Part shown: piece by piece, positions 32,461 through 42,141 of the stretch
Numbering within the stretch: position 1 is the stretch's first letter
How the letters are laid out: each line of letters opens with the position of its first letter
Assembly: GCF_001456115.1 (NCBI RefSeq)
Contig: NZ_CP013264.1
Span: 3,304,501-3,368,500 of the forward strand
Origin: Sphingobium baderi
GTDB lineage: Bacteria; Pseudomonadota; Alphaproteobacteria; Sphingomonadales; Sphingomonadaceae
Length of the DNA: 64,000 nucleotides
Reading direction: 5' to 3'
Notes under the pieces: generated by a model
The model's database searches: none
Seen by the model: only the letters and a program-made list of their open reading frames with translations
What the model was told of the DNA's origin: nothing
Made by a program: the position numbers and the translations under genes

Positions 32461-32490
32461 AAAAGGCGGCAAAAGGGGCCGCCTTTTTTT
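32461..32490 (+). terminator. Strong intrinsic terminator after rpoD
   Basis: AAAAGGCGGC (32461-32470) pairs perfectly with GCCGCCTTTT (32478-32487) across a seven-base loop, and the T-run covers 32484-32490. It starts 26 bases past the rpoD stop. The clearest rho-independent terminator in the window. Confidence 0.92.
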
Positions 32491-32571
32491 ATGCCGTAAA
32501 CTCCTCGTTTACCGCCCTGCGATACGCTCTCCCCTTAGCCTTAAATGCATGGGCACAGGGGTTTTCTTGTG

Positions 32572-33252
32572 ATGAACGACGCAGCGCAACGCTATCAGTT
32601 TGGAGACATAGCGCAGGTTCTGGAGGCGCTGGTCGCGGCCGATGGCACGGGCGCGCATCCCTATGCCCATCAGGCGGCGGGTGGCCAGGACGTGCGCGAC
32701 GCGCTGCTGTCCCTGTCCGACCTTGCCGACGCAGCCTATTATCTCTGCCTGCTTCATGGCCGTCATCCCGGCGTCATCGACCATGCCGCCACCCGTTCCG
32801 CCGACAACGCCGCGCGCGAATGGCTGATCCAGGCTGCCGACGGCTTCGCCCGCGAACGCGCCTATCTGACGCAAGTGACAGTGGCTGTCGGCCCTGCCCC
32901 CAGCACGACCGGACAGGCGAATTGCGAAACCACCGTCAGCCAGCAACGCCACGCCCTCGATATGCTGGCCCAATCCGACCGACGCGGCTGTGCGATGGGC
33001 GCGGCCATGGCGCTGGCGCTCGACTGGCGCGCCGTACGCCGCGTGCTGGACAAAGCCGCGATCCGGATGGGCCTGGAGCCGGTGCGTTCCACCCTTCCCG
33101 ACCGGGCCGCGACCTTGGATGTCGCCCGCGCCATCGGCGGGGACGACGCCATCGACCGCGCCATCCAGTTCGGCGCGCGCCAGCTTCTCAGCCAGCATCG
33201 GGGCCTCTGGGACTTGCTGGCCGCCCGCGCCCAGGTCCGCGCTCGTTCCTGA
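32572..33252 (+). CDS. Conserved hypothetical protein
   Basis: 226 residues from the ATG at 32572 (a GTG lies one codon before). Mostly helical and Ala-rich, with no signal peptide or membrane helix. Recognisable stretches are DVRDALLSLSDLADAAYYLC near 33-52 and GAAMALALDWRAVRRVLDKA near 142-161, which look like packed helices. Codon use matches neighbours, so it is a real gene. No family recognised. It follows the rpoD terminator, so has its own promoter, and precedes the MoxR gene by 97 bases. Confidence 0.75.
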   Translation: MNDAAQRYQFGDIAQVLEALVAADGTGAHPYAHQAAGGQDVRDALLSLSDLADAAYYLCLLHGRHPGVIDHAATRSADNAAREWLIQAADGFARERAYLTQVTVAVGPAPSTTGQANCETTVSQQRHALDMLAQSDRRGCAMGAAMALALDWRAVRRVLDKAAIRMGLEPVRSTLPDRAATLDVARAIGGDDAIDRAIQFGARQLLSQHRGLWDLLAARAQVRARS

Positions 33253-33349
33253 TCGCGCAAGTTCCGCCGCGCCGCACAAACGCATTGCGCCCTCTCTTCG
33301 CTTTGCCTAGTTCCTGTCGGACAATTGGAAAGCGAAGAGCGGAACGAAC

Positions 33350-34195
33350 ATGCGATTTGAAGGCACGCAGGATTATGTCGCAACCGATGACCTGAAGGTC
33401 GCGGTCAACGCCGCCGTGCTGCTGCGCCGCCCCTTGCTCGTGAAGGGAGAGCCGGGCACCGGCAAGACCGTGCTGGCGCAGGAAATCGCCAAGGCGCTGG
33501 ACGCCCCACTCATCGAATGGAACGTCAAGTCCACGACCAAGGCGCATCAGGGCCTTTACGAATATGACGCGGTCGCCCGCCTGCGCGACGGTCAACTCGG
33601 CGACCCGCGCGTCCACGAAATCTCCAACTACATCCGCAAGGGCAAGCTGTGGGAAGCCTTCACTGCGCCCAAGCTCCCCGTCCTCCTGATCGACGAGATC
33701 GACAAGGCCGATATAGAGTTCCCCAACGACCTGTTGCAGGAACTCGACCGCATGGCTTTCCACGTCTACGAAACCGGCGAAACGATCGCCGCGCAGGAGC
33801 GCCCCGTCGTCGTCATCACGTCCAATAATGAGAAGGAACTGCCCGACGCCTTCCTGCGCCGCTGCTTCTTCCATTATATCAAGTTCCCGGACCGCGAGAC
33901 GATGCAGGCCATTGTCGACGTCCACTTTCCCAGCATCCAGAAAATCCTTGTCAGCAAGGCGATGGACATTTTCTACGAGATCCGCGATGTGCCCGGCCTC
34001 AAGAAAAAGCCCTCGACCAGCGAACTGCTCGACTGGCTGAAACTGCTCCTCAATGAGGACATGCCGCTCGACGTGCTTCAGAACAGCGACCCGACCAAGG
34101 CGATCCCACCACTCCACGGCGCGCTGCTGAAGAATGAGCAGGACATCATGATGTTCGAACGCCTCGCCTTCATGGCGCGGCGGCAGGGGCGGTAA
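33350..34195 (+). CDS. MoxR-family AAA+ ATPase
   Basis: 281 residues. Walker A GEPGTGKT (33-40), Walker B VLLIDEIDKAD near 113, sensor 1 VVITSNNEKELPDAFLRRC near 150. MoxR ATPases act as chaperones that, with a vWA partner, mature or insert cofactors into complexes. The matching CoxE-like vWA gene is not adjacent but 4 kb downstream at 38256, with four unrelated genes and a palindromic repeat between. The ATG has an AGCGGAACGA region upstream. Target complex unknown. Confidence 0.92.
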   Translation: MRFEGTQDYVATDDLKVAVNAAVLLRRPLLVKGEPGTGKTVLAQEIAKALDAPLIEWNVKSTTKAHQGLYEYDAVARLRDGQLGDPRVHEISNYIRKGKLWEAFTAPKLPVLLIDEIDKADIEFPNDLLQELDRMAFHVYETGETIAAQERPVVVITSNNEKELPDAFLRRCFFHYIKFPDRETMQAIVDVHFPSIQKILVSKAMDIFYEIRDVPGLKKKPSTSELLDWLKLLLNEDMPLDVLQNSDPTKAIPPLHGALLKNEQDIMMFERLAFMARRQGR

Positions 34196-34206
34196 GGACA
34201 GCCAAC

Positions 34207-34322
34207 CTCCGAACGTTTTCGAGCGAAGTCGAGAAACGATATGGATACGCTATCCGTTTCTCGACCTTGGCCTGTCCTGAGCGCCTGAATTAGCAGGTAG
34301 TCGAAGGACTCGAAACGAACGG
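34207..34322. repeat. Palindromic repeat element directly after the MoxR gene
   Basis: Ends with inverted sequences: TCCGAACGTTTTCGAG (34208-34223) and CTCGAAACGAACGGA near 34309-34323. An inner pair, GAGAAACG/CGTTTCTC, lies at 34231-34263. The ends match the repeats bracketing the GIY-YIG gene, and TGTCCTGAGCGCCTGA with GTCGAAGG resembles the larger elements at 55681 and 62325. Confidence 0.65.
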
Positions 34323-34331
34323 ACTTTAACC

Positions 34332-34778
34332 ATGCCTTATCAAGCCGGATGCCTCTGCGGTCAGGTCCGCATCATGATCGACGCCGAACCCATGGCCGCC
34401 CGCCAATGCTGGTGCCGCCTGTGCCAGTATCTGGGCGGCGGATCGGCGACCGTGAACGTCTGCTTCCCCGCCGACAAGGTGACGACGACCGGCGAAGTGC
34501 GCTGGCATGAAAGCGTCGCGGACAGCGGCAACCGGATGCGGCGCGGCTTCTGTCCGGCCTGCGGCACACCTCTCTTCAGCCTTGCCGAATCGCGTCCGCA
34601 CCTGACCTTCATCCGCGCGGGCGCGCTCGACGATCCGAACCTCAAAGCGCCCGAAGCCATCATCTGGACCCAGGCCGCACCGCATTGGGCGCATTTCGAC
34701 CCGGATCTGCCCCATTATCCGGCACAGATTCCGCCTGACAACGCCCCTTGCGGAGCGCCTGCAAGCCCGCCATCCTGA
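34332..34778 (+). CDS. GFA/CENP-V family zinc-binding protein
   Basis: 148 residues. The zinc cysteines of the glutathione-dependent formaldehyde-activating (GFA) fold are all present: CLCGQV (7-12), RQCWCRLCQYLGGGSATVN near 26-45, and GFCPACGTPLFSL near 74-86. Members include Gfa-like S-(hydroxymethyl)glutathione enzymes, but most are of unknown activity, and no formaldehyde dehydrogenase gene is adjacent. It sits just beyond the palindromic repeat, 137 bases after moxR. Confidence 0.9.
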   Translation: MPYQAGCLCGQVRIMIDAEPMAARQCWCRLCQYLGGGSATVNVCFPADKVTTTGEVRWHESVADSGNRMRRGFCPACGTPLFSLAESRPHLTFIRAGALDDPNLKAPEAIIWTQAAPHWAHFDPDLPHYPAQIPPDNAPCGAPASPPS

Positions 34779-34826
34779 TTTCCTGTCATTCAAGGCCGCG
34801 TCAAGACGGCCTGGATCAGGAGAAGG

Positions 34827-35867
34827 ATGTCAATGCCTCTGCGCGCCTTGCCCCTCGTTTCAGCCCTGCTGGCGCTCGCCATGCCCGCCTTCGGACATGC
34901 GGCGGAGGAAGCCGAAGCCTGGACGCCCACCGAAACGACGCTGCGCGCCAATGCAGCGGGCATAATCCTCCCGCAAACCGTGGCGGGCCTCTCGCTTTCC
35001 AGGAGCGGCGAAGTATCGAATGGCGGCAAGGGCATCGACAATTACGCCCAATATCTCTCCCAAGACGGCGCGGTCCAGGCGACGCTTTACGTCTACCTGC
35101 CGAGCTATGCCGACGCCGCGCTCGCCGCCTATATGACCGACAAGGCCGTGATGGAACGTTTCGGCGCCAAGACCCGCCGCACCAGCTATGCCAGCGCGGC
35201 GACGGGCGGCCATGCCGGCACCGCCATACGCGCCGTCTATGACGATGCCGCCGATGGCGCGCTGACCACGGCGGCGGCGTTCGTCCATGCGGGCCGCTGG
35301 ATCGTGAAGATGCGCGTCACCGGCCCCGCCGAGCGCCGCAAGGATGTGCTTGCGGGCCTCGACGGAATGATCGCCAACCTCGCCTTTGACGATCCCGGCG
35401 CACTCCACGCCGTCATCCCGGCAAAGATCGCGACCTGTCCTGCCGCCTACAATCGCGACGCCCGCCTCAGCGGCGCGGCTCCCTCCGGCACAGAAAAGGG
35501 GGAGATTGCCCTCCCCCGCGATGGCCGAGGTAGCCTTTGCCTGCGCGGCACGGTCGAAACCTCCGATGGGCGCTATGAAATGCTGCAACAGACGGGCATG
35601 GAGGGCAGCGCGATCATCGTGCCGATAGACGATACCGGCAGCCTGCTCGCCTTCGAACCGGCACGGGGCAGATCGGGCTATCAGCTTTCCATGCATTCGC
35701 TGGGCCAGACCGAACTCTATGGCGTTTATGACCGCATACCCAGCCCTCGTCAGATCGCCGCGATCATCGACGGCAAAGACCCGCAAACCGCGCAGGCCGA
35801 AGCGACCACCGCCTATGCCGCCAATGGCGAAGTCACTGTCAGCGTGACGCGCAAGAGCCTGCGATAA
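34827..35867 (+). CDS. Secreted hypothetical protein
   Basis: 346 residues with a clear Sec signal peptide (LRALPLVSALLALAMPAFGHAAEEA, cleavage near 27). The mature part has no membrane helix and no motif I recognise; GLSLSRSGEVSNGGKGIDNY near 54 and GRWIVKMRVTGPAERRKDVL near 156 suggest a repeated alpha-beta domain similar to other periplasmic unknowns. GGAG precedes the start. It lies 48 bases after the GFA gene on the same strand and 40 bases before DUF817, so it may be co-transcribed. Confidence 0.75.
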   Translation: MSMPLRALPLVSALLALAMPAFGHAAEEAEAWTPTETTLRANAAGIILPQTVAGLSLSRSGEVSNGGKGIDNYAQYLSQDGAVQATLYVYLPSYADAALAAYMTDKAVMERFGAKTRRTSYASAATGGHAGTAIRAVYDDAADGALTTAAAFVHAGRWIVKMRVTGPAERRKDVLAGLDGMIANLAFDDPGALHAVIPAKIATCPAAYNRDARLSGAAPSGTEKGEIALPRDGRGSLCLRGTVETSDGRYEMLQQTGMEGSAIIVPIDDTGSLLAFEPARGRSGYQLSMHSLGQTELYGVYDRIPSPRQIAAIIDGKDPQTAQAEATTAYAANGEVTVSVTRKSLR

Positions 35868-35907
35868 TCTCTGTCCCTATTGCTTTGGCCTCCGTTAAGC
35901 CCGCCGC

Positions 35908-36762
35908 ATGACCATCCCAACGGGCGCCACCCGCTTCGCGCGCATTCGCGCCCATCTCGAATCCATACGCATCGCCGCAGGCCCGCGCGCTTGGGCTTAT
36001 GAATTCCTGCTTTTCGGCTTCAAGCAGGGTTGGGCCTGCCTGTTCGGCGGCCTCATGCTGGCGCTATTGCTCGGCACGCATCTCTTTTACCCCGCCCACG
36101 CCCCGCTGCACCGCTACGACTTCCTGACCCTCGCGGCGCTCGCCATTCAGGTCGCGATGCTGGCCTTGCGCCTCGAAACCGCGCGGGAAGCGCTGGTCAT
36201 CTGCGCTTTCCACGTCATCGGCACGATCATGGAACTGTTCAAGACGAGCGCCGGCTCATGGATCTATCCAGAACATAGCATCCTTCATATCGGGACCGTG
36301 CCGCTCTTTTCCGGTTTCATGTATGCGGCGGTGGGCAGCTATATCGCCCGCATCTGGCGCATCTTCGACTTTTCCTTCAGCCACTATCCGCCCATCTGGA
36401 CCACGGTGTTGCTGGCCGCCGCGATCTACATCAATTTCTTCGCCCATCATTGGTTGCCCGATGTCCGGCTGGCGCTCTTCGCCGCCGCCATCCTCCTCTT
36501 CGCCCGCACGACCATCTGGTTCACGCCATGGCGCGAAGCACGCAGGATGCCGCTTCTGCTCGGTTTTCTTCTCGTCGCCCTGTTCATCTGGTTCGCGGAG
36601 AATATCGGCACCTTCGCCAATGCCTGGGCCTATCCCGACCAGCGGCACGGCTGGCATATGGTGAGCCTCGCCAAGCTCGGCTCCTGGTATCTGCTGATGA
36701 TCATTTCCTTCGTGCTCATCTCCCTGATCCACGGTATCCGCCGCCGCGATCAGATGAGGTAG
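35908..36762 (+). CDS. DUF817 family integral membrane protein
   Basis: 284 residues with eight or so hydrophobic segments, starting near 37. [20 protein letters not shown] and [14 protein letters not shown] are hallmarks of DUF817 (YoaT-like) proteins, whose function is unknown. A short cytoplasmic N-terminus precedes. Its 3-prime end overlaps by 13 bases the stop of the opposing chemoreceptor gene, so transcripts are convergent with no terminator room. Confidence 0.88.
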   Translation: MTIPTGATRFARIRAHLESIRIAAGPRAWAYEFLLFGFKQGWACLFGGLMLALLLGTHLFYPAHAPLHRYDFLTLAALAIQVAMLALRLETAREALVICAFHVIGTIMELFKTSAGSWIYPEHSILHIGTVPLFSGFMYAAVGSYIARIWRIFDFSFSHYPPIWTTVLLAAAIYINFFAHHWLPDVRLALFAAAILLFARTTIWFTPWREARRMPLLLGFLLVALFIWFAENIGTFANAWAYPDQRHGWHMVSLAKLGSWYLLMIISFVLISLIHGIRRRDQMR

Positions 36763-38171
36763 CCGACCTCATACAGACCCCAGCGCCGACCGTGGAAGAC
36801 CAGCGGCACGAACACGCTTCGCAATGCGCGATAGCGCCCTTCACCCAGATCCTGTCGGTAGGTGAAGAGAAAAAAGTCATCTTCCCCATCCAGCGCCCGC
36901 CGGGTCTGGCTGTCCATGAATATCTGGCGGTTGCGCGCATGTTCCACGTTCCACGCGCTTTCCCTCGCCCTCTGCGGCTGGCTGCGCGCGCTGATATGGG
37001 TGGGTAGATAGCCGTTCATGTCGATCAGGCAGCACCCCACAATAGCCGCATCCTCATCCGTGCGCCGATCCAGCACCGGCCGGATCGCGCGATCGGCAAA
37101 GGCGGTGAAGCCATTTTCATATTGGGCCGGCTCCGTCCCCGCGATCCCGCGATAGTCCTTGTCGAACAACGCCTCCACCGTCAGTTCACCCCTGGCTAGC
37201 GCGTTCCCGATCAGGCGCGCCACTTCCTCCGCCCCCTCCTCGGCCAGCGCGATATAGCGGCTGTTGCGCGTCCGCCCGCCCGCATGGGCCGCACGGTTCA
37301 GCATATCGTTCGCCATGCCCTCCAGCCCTTCGAGTTGCTGGCGGACGGCATCCACCTGTCCCGCGCTTTCGCCCGATGTCCGACTGAACAGGTCAAGCCC
37401 CTGCCGCAACGCCATCACATCGCCGTCCGCCGCATCGGTACAGGCCACGATGGTGGCGGACCGATCCCCGAACTGCGTCACCAGCGCGGCAATATCCGCC
37501 ATCGTCGCATGAAGCGTATCGATATGCCCACCCACGCCCCGCCCCCGCGCAATATTGGCCGTCACGCCGTCGATCAGTTGCCGCGCGTCCCGGTCCAACT
37601 GACCCAGCCGCTCGCCCGCCGATGCCGCCGACTCACCGGCCTGCGCCGCCAGCCGCCGGATTTCTTCCGCCACCACGGCAAAGCCCTGCGTCGCCTCGCC
37701 TCCGCGCGCCGCCTCGATAGCGGCATTGATGCCCAGCATCCGCGTCTGCTGCGCGATGGCGCCCAGATGATCGGAAATGCCGCCCACTGCCTCGATCACG
37801 TTCAGGAAGCGCCGCAGATGTTCCTCCAGCCCCGTCACCTGCGCGACCAGTTCGGCCACCTGCCCCAATGACAGGGACACCACCTCATGCCCGTCCGCGA
37901 TCATCCGTCCGGCGCGGGCCGCCGTCAGCTTGAGTTCCTGCGCCGCCAGCACGCTTTCCTGCTGGCTGTCCCCCAGCCTGCCCATATTGGCCTGCAATTC
38001 GGTCAGCCGCGCCAGATTGCCTTGAATCCGTCCGTTCAGCACGCCCAGAAATCCGGCCGTTTCGCTGCACTGCAACGCAATGTCGCCCGACCGCTCGCCC
38101 AGATCGGCCAATAAATCCTGATTTTCCAAGGAGCCTCCAACAGCCATCCTGCGGAATGGATAGTGATGCAT
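36750..38171 (-). CDS. Soluble methyl-accepting chemotaxis protein with C-terminal sensory domain
   Basis: 473 residues, no membrane helix. A long coiled coil leads to the conserved signalling hairpin [20 protein letters not shown] near 143-162 and [20 protein letters not shown], so it should contact CheA/CheW. The last about 170 residues ([34 protein letters not shown]) resemble the C-terminal Cache-like domain of other cytoplasmic sphingomonad receptors. The start is uncertain: ATG at 38171, ATG at 38147, or a TTG at 38129 with GGAGG four bases upstream. No che genes nearby. Confidence 0.85.
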   Translation of the reverse strand: MHHYPFRRMAVGGSLENQDLLADLGERSGDIALQCSETAGFLGVLNGRIQGNLARLTELQANMGRLGDSQQESVLAAQELKLTAARAGRMIADGHEVVSLSLGQVAELVAQVTGLEEHLRRFLNVIEAVGGISDHLGAIAQQTRMLGINAAIEAARGGEATQGFAVVAEEIRRLAAQAGESAASAGERLGQLDRDARQLIDGVTANIARGRGVGGHIDTLHATMADIAALVTQFGDRSATIVACTDAADGDVMALRQGLDLFSRTSGESAGQVDAVRQQLEGLEGMANDMLNRAAHAGGRTRNSRYIALAEEGAEEVARLIGNALARGELTVEALFDKDYRGIAGTEPAQYENGFTAFADRAIRPVLDRRTDEDAAIVGCCLIDMNGYLPTHISARSQPQRARESAWNVEHARNRQIFMDSQTRRALDGEDDFFLFTYRQDLGEGRYRALRSVFVPLVFHGRRWGLYEVGYLI

Positions 38172-38255
38172 TGACCATGCAATGCAACAATTAACATTAT
38201 ACTGTATTCAACAGCCTGCTTGCATCCCCGCCCGCTCTGTCCGAAAAGCGCCACC

Positions 38256-39431
38256 ATGCTGCTCAACTTCCTCGACGCGCTACGCGCCGCCGGCATTCCT
38301 GCCAGCATCAAGGAGCATCTGTTGCTTCTGGAGGCGCTGGACCGCGACGTCATCGAACGCCGCCCCGAAGATTTCTATTATCTCGCCCGCGCGACCTATG
38401 TGAAGGACGAGGGGCTGATCGACCGTTTCGATCAGGTCTTTTCCCAGGTGTTCAAGGGCGTGCTGAACACGGAGGGCGTCGAAGCGGAAATTCCGGAGGA
38501 ATGGTTGCGTCTCGTCGCGGAAAAGTTCCTGACGCCGGAGGAAATGGAAAAGATCAAGTCGCTGGGCGACTGGGACGAGATCATGGAGACCCTGAAAAAG
38601 CGGCTCGAAGAACAGCAGGCCCGCCATCAGGGCGGCAACAAGTGGATCGGCACCGGCGGCACGTCCCCCTTCGGCCATGGCGGCTATAATCCCGAAGGCG
38701 TCCGCATCGGCGGCGAAAGCCGCCACAAGCGCGCCATCAAGGTCTGGGAAAAGCGCGAGTTCCAGAATCTCGACAACAGCCGGGAACTGGGCACCCGCAA
38801 TATCAAGGTGGCGCTGCGCCGCCTGCGCCGTTTCGCCCGCGAAGGCGCGGCGGATGAGCTGGACCTGGACGAAACCATCCGCGGCACGGCGCGTCAGGGC
38901 TGGCTCGACATCCGGATGCGCCCCGAACGCCACAATGCGGTGAAGCTGCTGCTGTTCCTCGACATAGGCGGGTCGATGGACCCCTATATCAAGCTGTGCG
39001 AGGAGCTTTTCTCCGCCGCGACTGGCGAATTCAAGAACATGGAATTCTTCTATTTCCACAACTGCCTCTACGAAGCGGTATGGAAGAACAATCACCGTCG
39101 TTTTTCAGAGCGCACGTCGACCTGGGACATTCTCCACAAATATGGCCATGACTATAAGGTGATCTTCGTCGGCGACGCGGCGATGAGCCCTTATGAGATC
39201 ACGCATCCGGGCGGATCGGTCGAACATATGAACCCGGAAGCAGGCGCGGTCTGGATGCAGCGCGTCGCCCACACCTATCCCGCCGCCGTCTGGCTCAATC
39301 CCATGCATCGCGACCATTGGGACTATAATCAATCGACAAAGATCATACGCCAGTTGATGAACGACCGCATGTATCCCCTGACGATCGAGGGGATCGACGA
39401 AGCGATGCGCGAACTCACCCGCAAGCGGTAG
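38256..39431 (+). CDS. CoxE-like vWA domain protein
   Basis: 391 residues from the ATG at 38256. The N-terminal half is the helical CoxE-type region (FLDALRAAGIPASIKEHLLL), the C-terminal half a vWA domain with MIDAS LFLDIGGSMDPY near 233-244, where the usual DxSxS is DIGGS. The normal partner is a MoxR ATPase; the one at 33350 fits but four genes intervene. Divergent from the chemoreceptor gene. RNA stem-like AT-rich spacing upstream suggests its own promoter. Confidence 0.88.
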   Translation: MLLNFLDALRAAGIPASIKEHLLLLEALDRDVIERRPEDFYYLARATYVKDEGLIDRFDQVFSQVFKGVLNTEGVEAEIPEEWLRLVAEKFLTPEEMEKIKSLGDWDEIMETLKKRLEEQQARHQGGNKWIGTGGTSPFGHGGYNPEGVRIGGESRHKRAIKVWEKREFQNLDNSRELGTRNIKVALRRLRRFAREGAADELDLDETIRGTARQGWLDIRMRPERHNAVKLLLFLDIGGSMDPYIKLCEELFSAATGEFKNMEFFYFHNCLYEAVWKNNHRRFSERTSTWDILHKYGHDYKVIFVGDAAMSPYEITHPGGSVEHMNPEAGAVWMQRVAHTYPAAVWLNPMHRDHWDYNQSTKIIRQLMNDRMYPLTIEGIDEAMRELTRKR

Positions 39432-39646
39432 GGTCGGCGCATGGCCTTGCGCCGTTCGGGCCTGATTATTTTGTTTACAAACAGCCTCCGCCTGGCAGCC
39501 GCTTACGGCCAGTTGCTGTCATTTAATGTCCGTCATCCCAGCATTGGCTTACGCCGCCCTTCGGGTCGGAGATGACGGATAAGTGGCGGGAATCCACCCA
39601 TAATCGTCATCGGAAAAGTCCACGCAAATGCCGGGCAATCCTCTCT
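39432..39646. repeat. Intergenic space with a CGTCATCCC...GATGACGG palindrome
   Basis: TGTCCGTCATCCC at 39528-39540 and GGAGATGACGGATA at 39568-39581 form an inverted repeat of about 10 bp with a GC-rich centre, followed by GCGGGAATCCACCC. This is the form of a common bacterial intergenic repeat. It lies between the convergent stops of the CoxE-like gene and anmK. No gene is visible. Confidence 0.5.
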
Positions 39647-40744
39647 TCAAGCCGGGCGGAACAACCTTCCGCCGGTCATCGGCTCCGGCGCTCCGGTGGT
39701 GCCGGGAAAACTGATCGCCAGCCCCTTGACCGACCGCACCGCCATATAGGCGAAGCCCTGCGCCTCCAGCGCGTCGCCGTCCCAGCCCAGCTCGTCCACG
39801 GGCCGCACCTCCGCGCCGGTCCGCTGCGCCAGCATCGCCATCAGCGTGGCGTTATGCCGCCCGCCGCCCGCCACATAGATGCGCTCCGGCCGCGCGCCGA
39901 GATGCTCCACGCCCCGCGCCACGGCGGCGGCGGAAAAAGCGGTCAAGGTCGCCGCGCCGTCCTCCAGTTCCAATCCGCGCACCGCCGCGATGGAAAAGGC
40001 TTCCCGGTCGATGCTCTTGGGCGGCGGCACGGCAAACCAGGGATCGGCCAGCATCTCCGCCAGTCGCGCTTCATCCACCCGTCCCTTTGCCGCCACGGCC
40101 CCACCCGCGTCATAGGCCGCCGCGCCATGGGTCTGCATCCAGTTGTCGATCAGCCCGCTTGCCATGCCGGTGTCGAAAGCGACCAGTTCCCCGTCCGGTC
40201 CGATCGCGGTGATATTGGCCACCCCGCCCAGATTGAGCACCGCCACCGGCTTTGCCAGTTCATGCGCCAGCGCCCGATGATAGATGGGCAGCAGCGGCGC
40301 GCCCTGCCCGCCCGCTTTCACATCCGCGCTCCGCAGGTCCGCGACCACATCGATGCCAAACGCCCCCGCCAGCGCCGCCCCATCTCCGATCTGCCAGGTC
40401 CAGCAACGCTCCGGCCGGTGTGCCACCGTATGCCCGTGAAAGCCGATGACGCCCACATCGCCGGCCTCATAGCCACTGCGTCCCAGCAGGTCGGCCACGG
40501 CCTCCACATGCAGTTCCGTCAATTCTTCCTCGACCGACCGGATCAACGGCTCGAAGCCCGGCGCGTCCATCGCCATCGCCCGCTGGCACGCCTCGGCCAG
40601 CCGCAGCCGGAAGCCCTCGCCATAGGGCATGGCGTGGAAAGCCAGCGGCTGCACCGCCCCTTCGCCGTCCGTCTCGATCAGCGCCGCGTCGATGCCGTCG
40701 CGCGATGTGCCCGACATCAATCCGATTGCAAGCATGCTACCCAA
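39647..40744 (-). CDS. anmK: Anhydro-N-acetylmuramic acid kinase
   Basis: Phosphorylates and opens 1,6-anhydro-MurNAc during peptidoglycan recycling. 365 residues, full length for the family. The ATP-site signature [20 protein letters not shown] opens the protein; [20 protein letters not shown] near 103, GGVANITAI near 175 and YVAGGGRHN near 293 are all conserved elements. Divergent from tyrS across 66 bases, a frequent pair in alphaproteobacteria. The stop is close to the intergenic repeat. Confidence 0.95.
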   Translation of the reverse strand: MGSMLAIGLMSGTSRDGIDAALIETDGEGAVQPLAFHAMPYGEGFRLRLAEACQRAMAMDAPGFEPLIRSVEEELTELHVEAVADLLGRSGYEAGDVGVIGFHGHTVAHRPERCWTWQIGDGAALAGAFGIDVVADLRSADVKAGGQGAPLLPIYHRALAHELAKPVAVLNLGGVANITAIGPDGELVAFDTGMASGLIDNWMQTHGAAAYDAGGAVAAKGRVDEARLAEMLADPWFAVPPPKSIDREAFSIAAVRGLELEDGAATLTAFSAAAVARGVEHLGARPERIYVAGGGRHNATLMAMLAQRTGAEVRPVDELGWDGDALEAQGFAYMAVRSVKGLAISFPGTTGAPEPMTGGRLFRPA

Positions 40745-40810
40745 GCGCCCTTCCCCATGTTATGCGCGCCCGGATTTCCACAGACCGATCTTTTCCAGAC
40801 CAGACAGGCC

Positions 40811-42028
40811 ATGACGACCTATACATCCGATCTTCTCCGTCTGCTCGACACGCGCGGCTATATCCACCAGCTCACCGATGCGGAGGGGCTGGACGCCCTT
40901 GCCGCGAAATCGGTCGTCCCCGGCTATATCGGCTTCGATCCCACCGCGCCATCGCTGCATGTCGGCAGTCTCGTGCAGATCATGATGCTGCGCCGGATGC
41001 AGCAGGCCGGGCACAAGCCCATCGTGCTGATGGGCGGCGGCACCGGCAAGATCGGCGACCCGTCCCTGCGTGACGAGGCGCGTTCGCTCCTGACGGTTGA
41101 GCGGATTCAGGAAAATGTCGCCAGCATCAAGCGCGTGTTCGAACGCTTCCTGACCTTCGGCGACGGCCCCGGCGATGCGGTGATGGTTGACAATGCCGAC
41201 TGGCTCGACCGCCTCGAATATATCCCCTTCCTGCGCGACATCGGCCAGCATTTCTCGGTCAACCGGATGCTGAGCTTCGATTCGGTGAAGCTGCGGCTGG
41301 ACCGCGAGCAATCGCTCAGTTTCCTCGAATTCAATTACATGATCCTGCAAGCCTACGACTTCCTCGAACTGTCGCGCCGCGCCGAATGCCGCCTGCAAAT
41401 GGGCGGATCGGACCAGTGGGGCAACATCGTCAACGGCATCGAACTCGCCCGCCGCGTCGACGGCACGCAGGTTTATGGCCTCACCTCCCCGCTCATCACT
41501 ACGGCGGACGGCGGCAAGATGGGCAAAACCGCCAAGGGCGCGGTCTGGCTCAACGCCGATGCGCTGGCGCCCTATGATTACTGGCAGTTCTGGCGCAACA
41601 CGCAGGACGCCGATGTGGGGCGTTTCACGCGCCTGTTCACCGACCTGCCGCTGGACGAGATCGCCCGCCTCGAAAAGCTCGAGGGCGCGGAGATCAACGA
41701 AGCGAAGAAGATACTGGCCGAGGCCGCGACCGCCCTCGCCCACGGCGCGGAGGCCGCCGCCGCCGCCGCCGAAACCGCACGCAAAACCTTCGAGGAAGGC
41801 GCGTCGGACGCTAATCTTCCGACCGTCAGCCTCGGCACAGAGGGCCTCACCATCGTTCAGGCGAACACCGCGCTCGGCTTCGCGGCCTCCAACAAGGAAG
41901 CCCGCCGCAAGCTGGACGAAGGTGCGATCCGCGTGAACGGCGAAGTGGTGAAAAACCCGCATCTGGCGCTCAAGGCCGGCGACAAGGTCAGCTTCGGCGC
42001 GAAGAAGCATGGGATGATTGTGGGCTGA
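40811..42028 (+). CDS. tyrS: Tyrosyl-tRNA synthetase
   Basis: Charges tRNA-Tyr. 405 residues from the ATG at 40811 (longer upstream readings run antisense to anmK). Class I signatures: [16 protein letters not shown] with HVGS near 50-53 for HIGH, and GGKMGKT near 234-240 for [19 protein letters not shown] is the Tyr-specific binding segment. An S4 RNA-binding domain closes the protein ([20 protein letters not shown]). Divergent from anmK. Confidence 0.97.
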   Translation: MTTYTSDLLRLLDTRGYIHQLTDAEGLDALAAKSVVPGYIGFDPTAPSLHVGSLVQIMMLRRMQQAGHKPIVLMGGGTGKIGDPSLRDEARSLLTVERIQENVASIKRVFERFLTFGDGPGDAVMVDNADWLDRLEYIPFLRDIGQHFSVNRMLSFDSVKLRLDREQSLSFLEFNYMILQAYDFLELSRRAECRLQMGGSDQWGNIVNGIELARRVDGTQVYGLTSPLITTADGGKMGKTAKGAVWLNADALAPYDYWQFWRNTQDADVGRFTRLFTDLPLDEIARLEKLEGAEINEAKKILAEAATALAHGAEAAAAAAETARKTFEEGASDANLPTVSLGTEGLTIVQANTALGFAASNKEARRKLDEGAIRVNGEVVKNPHLALKAGDKVSFGAKKHGMIVG

Positions 42029-42141
42029 CGCAGGGACGGATTGCGGAACGGCGGCTTATTCAACGTACACCGTGCTCCCGCCTTCAGGAGCATGGCTTGC
42101 TTGACGGCAAAGTCTGACCGTTTCTGAACTGCCCGAATTAC

